Source: Candidatus Solibacter usitatus | Lineage (GTDB): Bacteria > Acidobacteriota > Terriglobia > Bryobacterales > Bryobacteraceae | DNA length: 57,348 nt | Assembly (NCBI GenBank): GCA_016213245.1 | Contig: JACRBC010000084.1 | Coordinates: 1-57,348 of the forward strand | Direction of reading: 5' to 3' | Shown: piece after piece, positions 53,281 to 57,348 of the stretch | Position numbering within the stretch: the stretch's first letter is position 1 | Layout of the letters: every line of letters starts with the position of its first letter | Program-made: the position numbers and the translations under genes | The notes under the pieces: model-generated | Database searches by the model: none | What the model saw: only the letters and a program-made list of their open reading frames with translations | What the model was told of the DNA's origin: nothing

Positions 53281-56200
53281 TTAGAACAGCACCTTCAGAA
53301 ACAGGTTGAGCTGCCTCTGCCCGTGGCCTTTCTCCGCCGTAATCGATCCGAACGCCGTCGACGAAGGCGTCGTGTTCGGATCGGCGAACTGTACGTGGTT
53401 GGCCGCGTTGATGGCCTCCAGGCGGAACTGCGCGTTGACGCGCTCCGTGATCCGGAAGCGCTTCATCACCGAAGCGTCCACGTTGTTGATGCCGTCGCTG
53501 CGGATGCCGCTGAAGCGCAGCGGAAAATTCCGCACGTTGCTGCCAAGCTGGAAGGCCGAGCGCCGCTCGAAGCCTGCGTCGGTGTTGAACCAGCGCTCGG
53601 CCCGGCGCTGGTTCAACGGCAGCACCACGCCGGCCAGGCCGCCGCTGAAAATCGAATTGCCGAAGCCCAGGGGCGCGCCCGACTGTCCCTCATATGCCGC
53701 CTGCACCTGCCAGCCGCCCACCAGCAGATCCGCCCAGCGGTTCACGTGGCCGAACAGCGGCTTGCCCTTGCCGAACGGCAGTTCGTAGATGCCCGTCACC
53801 GTGAAACGGTGCGTCGCGTCCAGGTCCGATATCGTGTAAGCCGGCCGCGGGTCCGCATCGTTCAGGTACGACGCCGCCTCCATGAACTTCGACCACGTCC
53901 AGTTGGTCTGGAACAGCAGCCCGCCCGAGAAGCGCTTCTCCACGTTCACCGTCATGCCGTTGTAGAACGAGTAGCCGTCGTTGGTGCTGTAACCCATGCC
54001 GGTGAAGTGCGGGTAGGCCCGCAGCAGTTGTGAGCGCGCCACGTTGGCCGCCGCCAGCCCCGTTCCGGCGAAGCCCGTCAGACCGGAGAACGGGTTCTTC
54101 ACCTGGTCGTTCAGCAGGTTGATGGTGGTCTGGTCGCGCACCGGGCTGGTGGACAGGAACTGAAGCGGGATGCCGTCCACCTGGCGGGTGCTCAGCAGCT
54201 TCGTGCCGCGGTTGCCCACGTAGCCGGCCTCCACCACCATGCGCCCGGGAAGCTGCCGTTGAATATTTAACGACCAGCGTTGCATGTAGCCATTCAGCGG
54301 CCGATCGTTGAAGAAACTGATGCCGCGGCCCAGGAACGTGTTCAATCCGCTGGAAGCTCCGGGCGGCGTGTCGATGCCGTCCGGAAATGGATTGGCCAGC
54401 GTGGCCTTGAACGTCACTCCGTTGTCGAGAGAAGGAACCAGCAGCGTCGCCTGGCTGAAGCCGCCCTGGTTCACGTCGTTCCTGTCGATACCCGAAGGCG
54501 AGAAGAAAACCCCGTATCCCGACCTCACCACCGTGTGCTGGTTCAACTGGTAGGCCATCCCCACCCGTGGCATGAAGTTGTTCTTGTCCGATACCCACAG
54601 CGTCCGCGGCAGTCCGTTGACCCCGGCGAACGTCAGGCCCCCCATCACCTGGAACGCGGAGGCGGGAACCTGCGGGATGGGGCTCGCCGCATAGTTGGCC
54701 CGCGTCTGCGCATTCAACGGGTGGGCCGTATCGAAGGCGTAGCCCCGGATGGTGCGGTCAAACCGCTCGGTCGCCGGCGTCTCCAGCTCCCACCGCAGTC
54801 CCACGTTCACGGTCAGCTTGGAGGAGATGCGCCAGTCGTCCTGAAAGAATAGGGCGGTGAAATGGGACTGCTCGGCCTTGCTGGCGTTGACGCTCACCTG
54901 GCCGCTGGTGGCGATGCCGTACAGCATGGAAGCCAGCCCTTGGCCGATCGGCGCCGCCGCGGTGGTGTCCAGCGGGCCCTTTGTGTAGGTGGAGCTGAAA
55001 GTATACGCCGGGGCGACGTTCCCATAGGAGAAGCCGTTCTCGCGCATCAGGCGGTATTCGCCGCCGGCGCGCCAAGAGTGCTTCCCCTGGATGCGCGTGA
55101 AGGTCCCGCCGAGGGTGTGGTAGTAGACCGACGACACGCTGCCCCCCGCGCCGCCCAGTCCCGTGTAGCCGTCGATGGAGATGGCCGGGAACGAGACGCC
55201 GTCGTAGTCGGTCTTCGCCTTGATGCTGTTGATCAGGTTGAAGGAGAAGCCGAGCGAGGCGAGGTCGAACCCGCGATGGAGCGGCGCGCTGTAGGGCCGC
55301 TGCCGCACCAGGCCGTAGCGGATGTTCACCAGTGCCGTCGGCGACAACGTGTAGACATTGTCGATCGCCACACGGTAGCCCGCAGGGTTGTTCCATGTGC
55401 CTACAGCCTCGGTCGGATATGATCGAATGCGCTGGTCGAACTCGCTGTCCGATACCCGCACGAACGTCCGCCAGCACTCCGAGAAGTTGTGGTCCAGCCG
55501 CCCGGCCGTCGACTTGTACCGCCACGTCTCGTTCTCAATCTGGAAGTAGTTGCTCCTGCCCTCCCGGTCCCCAGGCACGTTCGGCAGAGGGTAGTACTTC
55601 ATGATGTTCATTCCGATCGGATCAAGCACTGAACCCGGCAGGCGGTTGCCCGCCACCGGTTGGCGGCTCACCCGGCCGTTGGTTTGCAGCGCCGCCGAGC
55701 GCGGATCGTAGATCTGGTAGGCGCTCCCCAGCGCCAGCAGCTCCGAAAAATCGCCCTTCCTCTGCAGCTCCGTCGGGAAAGTCGCGATCACAGTCGCTTG
55801 CCGCTGTACTTTCATCCCCTCATACCCAAAGCTCCAGAACGTCCGGTTCCGCCCGTCATACACCTTCGGGATCACCACTGGCCCGCTTGCCGTCCCACCC
55901 CAGCGCAGGTACAGCCACCCCGGGTTCGCCTGCCGCCGCTTCTCGTCCGTGATCGGGCCCGTCGCCGGATCGTACAGCCAGCGGTTGGAAAACCACGGCA
56001 CCGCCCGCGTCCGCGAGTCCAGGTAGTACCCTGTCCCATGAAATTGGTTGCCGCCCGACTTCGTGGTCAGGTTGATGATCGCCCCCGTCGCGTGCCCCGC
56101 GCTCGCGTCATACGTCGTCGTCTGCACGCGGAACTCCTCCACCATGTCCTGCGGCGGAGCCATGTACGTCGACCCGTTCGAGGCCATGTTCGGAACCCCG

Positions 56201-56778
56201 TCCACCAGCGCCTCGCTGCTGCCCGAACGCGTACCGTTCACCACGATCGCCCCGTTTGCCAGGTCCTGCGTCGGATTTCCTGGAGCATGCCCCCCCGTCG
56301 CCACCACCCCGGCCGCAAACCGCGCCAGGTGGAATGCGTTCCCCCCGGCAATCGGCAACTCCGACGCCCGCCGCCCATCCATCACCGCGCCCAGCGACGC
56401 CGTCGCCGTTTCCAGCAGCGGCGCGTCACCCGAAACCGTCACGCTCTCCCCCACCGCACCCAGTTCCAGCGTGAAGTCCAGCGTGATGCGGTCATTCACC
56501 CGCACCTCGACGTCGTCGCGGACGATCTTCTTGAACCCCGCCAGTTCCACAGTCACCCGCACACGCCCGCTCAATACGTACGGAACCTCATACAGCCCTT
56601 CCCCGTTGGTGACCGTCTGGATCCTGGTCCCCGACTCAACGTTCATCACCTCCACTTTGGCCCCCGCCGCGTGGGCCCCCGAGGGGTCCGTCACTCGTCC
56701 GCGTACCGAACCGCGCGACTCCTGCCCGAATGCGGCGCCGGCCATCACCACCAGCGAGAAAAGGAGATTTCGGATCAT
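53281..56778 (-). CDS. TonB-dependent receptor with carboxypeptidase-regulatory domain
   Basis: A 1,165-residue outer-membrane receptor of the Oar-like acidobacterial type. A signal peptide (LLFSLVVMAGAAFGQ) leads to a carboxypeptidase-regulatory domain (GSVRGRVTDPSGAHAAGAKV), then a plug domain and a large beta-barrel ending in an aromatic residue (LNLFLKVLF). Substrate unknown; sulfated polysaccharide is inferred from the sulfatase. ATG 56778 is chosen because it starts the signal peptide; TTG 56799 would add 7 residues. First gene of the run down to 49282. Confidence 0.93.
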   Translation of the reverse strand: MIRNLLFSLVVMAGAAFGQESRGSVRGRVTDPSGAHAAGAKVEVMNVESGTRIQTVTNGEGLYEVPYVLSGRVRVTVELAGFKKIVRDDVEVRVNDRITLDFTLELGAVGESVTVSGDAPLLETATASLGAVMDGRRASELPIAGGNAFHLARFAAGVVATGGHAPGNPTQDLANGAIVVNGTRSGSSEALVDGVPNMASNGSTYMAPPQDMVEEFRVQTTTYDASAGHATGAIINLTTKSGGNQFHGTGYYLDSRTRAVPWFSNRWLYDPATGPITDEKRRQANPGWLYLRWGGTASGPVVIPKVYDGRNRTFWSFGYEGMKVQRQATVIATFPTELQRKGDFSELLALGSAYQIYDPRSAALQTNGRVSRQPVAGNRLPGSVLDPIGMNIMKYYPLPNVPGDREGRSNYFQIENETWRYKSTAGRLDHNFSECWRTFVRVSDSEFDQRIRSYPTEAVGTWNNPAGYRVAIDNVYTLSPTALVNIRYGLVRQRPYSAPLHRGFDLASLGFSFNLINSIKAKTDYDGVSFPAISIDGYTGLGGAGGSVSSVYYHTLGGTFTRIQGKHSWRAGGEYRLMRENGFSYGNVAPAYTFSSTYTKGPLDTTAAAPIGQGLASMLYGIATSGQVSVNASKAEQSHFTALFFQDDWRISSKLTVNVGLRWELETPATERFDRTIRGYAFDTAHPLNAQTRANYAASPIPQVPASAFQVMGGLTFAGVNGLPRTLWVSDKNNFMPRVGMAYQLNQHTVVRSGYGVFFSPSGIDRNDVNQGGFSQATLLVPSLDNGVTFKATLANPFPDGIDTPPGASSGLNTFLGRGISFFNDRPLNGYMQRWSLNIQRQLPGRMVVEAGYVGNRGTKLLSTRQVDGIPLQFLSTSPVRDQTTINLLNDQVKNPFSGLTGFAGTGLAAANVARSQLLRAYPHFTGMGYSTNDGYSFYNGMTVNVEKRFSGGLLFQTNWTWSKFMEAASYLNDADPRPAYTISDLDATHRFTVTGIYELPFGKGKPLFGHVNRWADLLVGGWQVQAAYEGQSGAPLGFGNSIFSGGLAGVVLPLNQRRAERWFNTDAGFERRSAFQLGSNVRNFPLRFSGIRSDGINNVDASVMKRFRITERVNAQFRLEAINAANHVQFADPNTTPSSTAFGSITAEKGHGQRQLNLFLKVLF

Positions 56779-56832
56779 ATTGTAGGTAAGCTTAGCCAAT
56801 CTGCTTGCCCGCAGGGGAGTCGGTTACCTGTT

Positions 56833-57348
56833 GTGTTACCGTATCGCCCTTTGGGATTGGAAGGCCGCGGCCACGAACTCAAGGAATCCACCGTCGCCGT
56901 CGAAGTCTTCTCGCGGCGCCAGGACTTCGATGGGCGCTTCGACAACTGCGTCAGGATGAACGTCTCGCGCCTGCGCTCAAAGCTCGCTGAGTACTACCAG
57001 AAGCAAGGCGCTCAGGACCCTGTCCGCATTGAGATTCCCCGCGGCGGCTACGCCTCCCGCTTTGCCTGCAAGCCGGACGACAATGCCCACCCGTCGCTTC
57101 AGTCGCGCACCGCCACCCGGCTCCTGTCCGCCGCCGCCGTCCTGCTCATCGCGGCCCTCGCTTTCTGGCTCGGCTCTTTCCACGCCCGCCGCGCACTGCC
57201 CGCCGAACTGCCCCCCATGGTCCACTCGCTGTACTCGCGCTTCTGGTCAGCCCCCACCCTGCTCGTCTACCGCAATCCGACCTTCCTCAGGGTGGAATCC
57301 GAATTCCCGCTCCTCCTCCTCTATGGCGGAAACGTCCACGGCGGCGCC
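56833..57348 (+). CDS. Winged-helix membrane regulator, partial
   Basis: Continues past the window end. The N-terminal winged helix has LKESTVAVEVFSRRQDFDGR and RLRSKLAEYYQ, then IPRGGYASRF, the pattern of acidobacterial regulators found beside TonB receptors. One membrane helix follows (LLSAAAVLLIAALAFWLG) and then a periplasmic part. The start is uncertain: GTG 56833 or TTG 56851/56857. The usual 30 or so N-terminal residues would overlap the receptor's 5' end, and an out-of-frame GYLLCYRIAL resembles the missing part, so a frameshift is possible. Likely regulates the divergent receptor. Confidence 0.7.
   Translation, partial: MLPYRPLGLEGRGHELKESTVAVEVFSRRQDFDGRFDNCVRMNVSRLRSKLAEYYQKQGAQDPVRIEIPRGGYASRFACKPDDNAHPSLQSRTATRLLSAAAVLLIAALAFWLGSFHARRALPAELPPMVHSLYSRFWSAPTLLVYRNPTFLRVESEFPLLLLYGGNVHGGA

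Noticed and set aside
56822..56840. GTTACC direct repeat resembling the palindrome at 11906-11923 (shared TGTGTTACC)
   Set aside because: Only nine bases are shared, in unrelated contexts; too short to propose a common regulator.

Overview
The window is about 57 kb of high-GC chromosomal DNA, most probably from an Acidobacteriota bacterium of the Bryobacterales/Solibacter type. This is inferred from gene content: a roughly 1,165-residue TonB-dependent receptor with an N-terminal carboxypeptidase-regulatory domain beside a winged-helix membrane regulator, Tat-exported Gfo/Idh/MocA oxidoreductases with a TIM-barrel sugar isomerase, a formylglycine-type sulfatase, a PhoPQ-related protein, a PEP-CTERM protein, and several toxin-antitoxin modules. 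No rRNA, CRISPR array, transposase or integrase was seen.

Layout. 1-828: no convincing gene, but a 90-bp near-tandem direct repeat. 829-5872: a fatty-acid beta-oxidation operon in the Bacillus order fadN-fadA-fadE. 5860-9380: an MFS exporter, trpS and a divergent RNA uracil methyltransferase. 9383-10726: a membrane protein. 10744-12588: an MNT-HEPN module and a HigBA-type module, separated by a decayed copy of the 3' end of the next gene. 12604-20833 (minus): NfeD-like, paraslipin, CYTH, MoxR, DUF58 and a giant triple-vWA protein. 20933-27398: sugar/glycan catabolism genes around a VapBC module. 27429-28647: a small membrane protein and YgfZ.

28602-36442: a glycan-modification island (PEP-CTERM protein, two hexapeptide acyltransferases, epimerase, DegT aminotransferase, GT2 glycosyltransferase, methyltransferase, large membrane protein). 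It is flanked by 79-bp direct repeats that are duplicated tails of ygfZ and a PHP phosphoesterase gene. 36371-39600: PHP protein, a secreted protein and pckA. 39621-39715: a selenocysteine tRNA (anticodon TCA, 8-bp acceptor stem).

39725-48212 (minus): a seven-gene redox operon in the order PQQ-like propeller, NHL propeller, NapG-like Tat ferredoxin, NapH-like membrane Fe-S protein, membrane-anchored NuoE, NuoF/HydB, and a NuoG-GltD flavoprotein. The last three match the architecture of StnABC-type NAD/NADP/ferredoxin electron-bifurcating enzymes. Joined to NapGH they make the most novel candidate system here: a membrane-tethered route linking the NAD(P)H/ferredoxin pools to quinone or to extracytoplasmic redox partners. 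48293-49258: a decayed RelBE module and a DUF6714-type protein. 49282-56778 (minus): TonB receptor, sulfatase, MFS transporter and acyl-CoA ligase. 56833-57348: a divergent regulator cut by the window end.

Two themes recur. Inserted modules (HigBA and the glycan island) each sit between an intact and a partial copy of a neighbouring gene's 3' end. A 26-bp repeat has entered coding sequence and is translated, in fadA and in the giant vWA gene.
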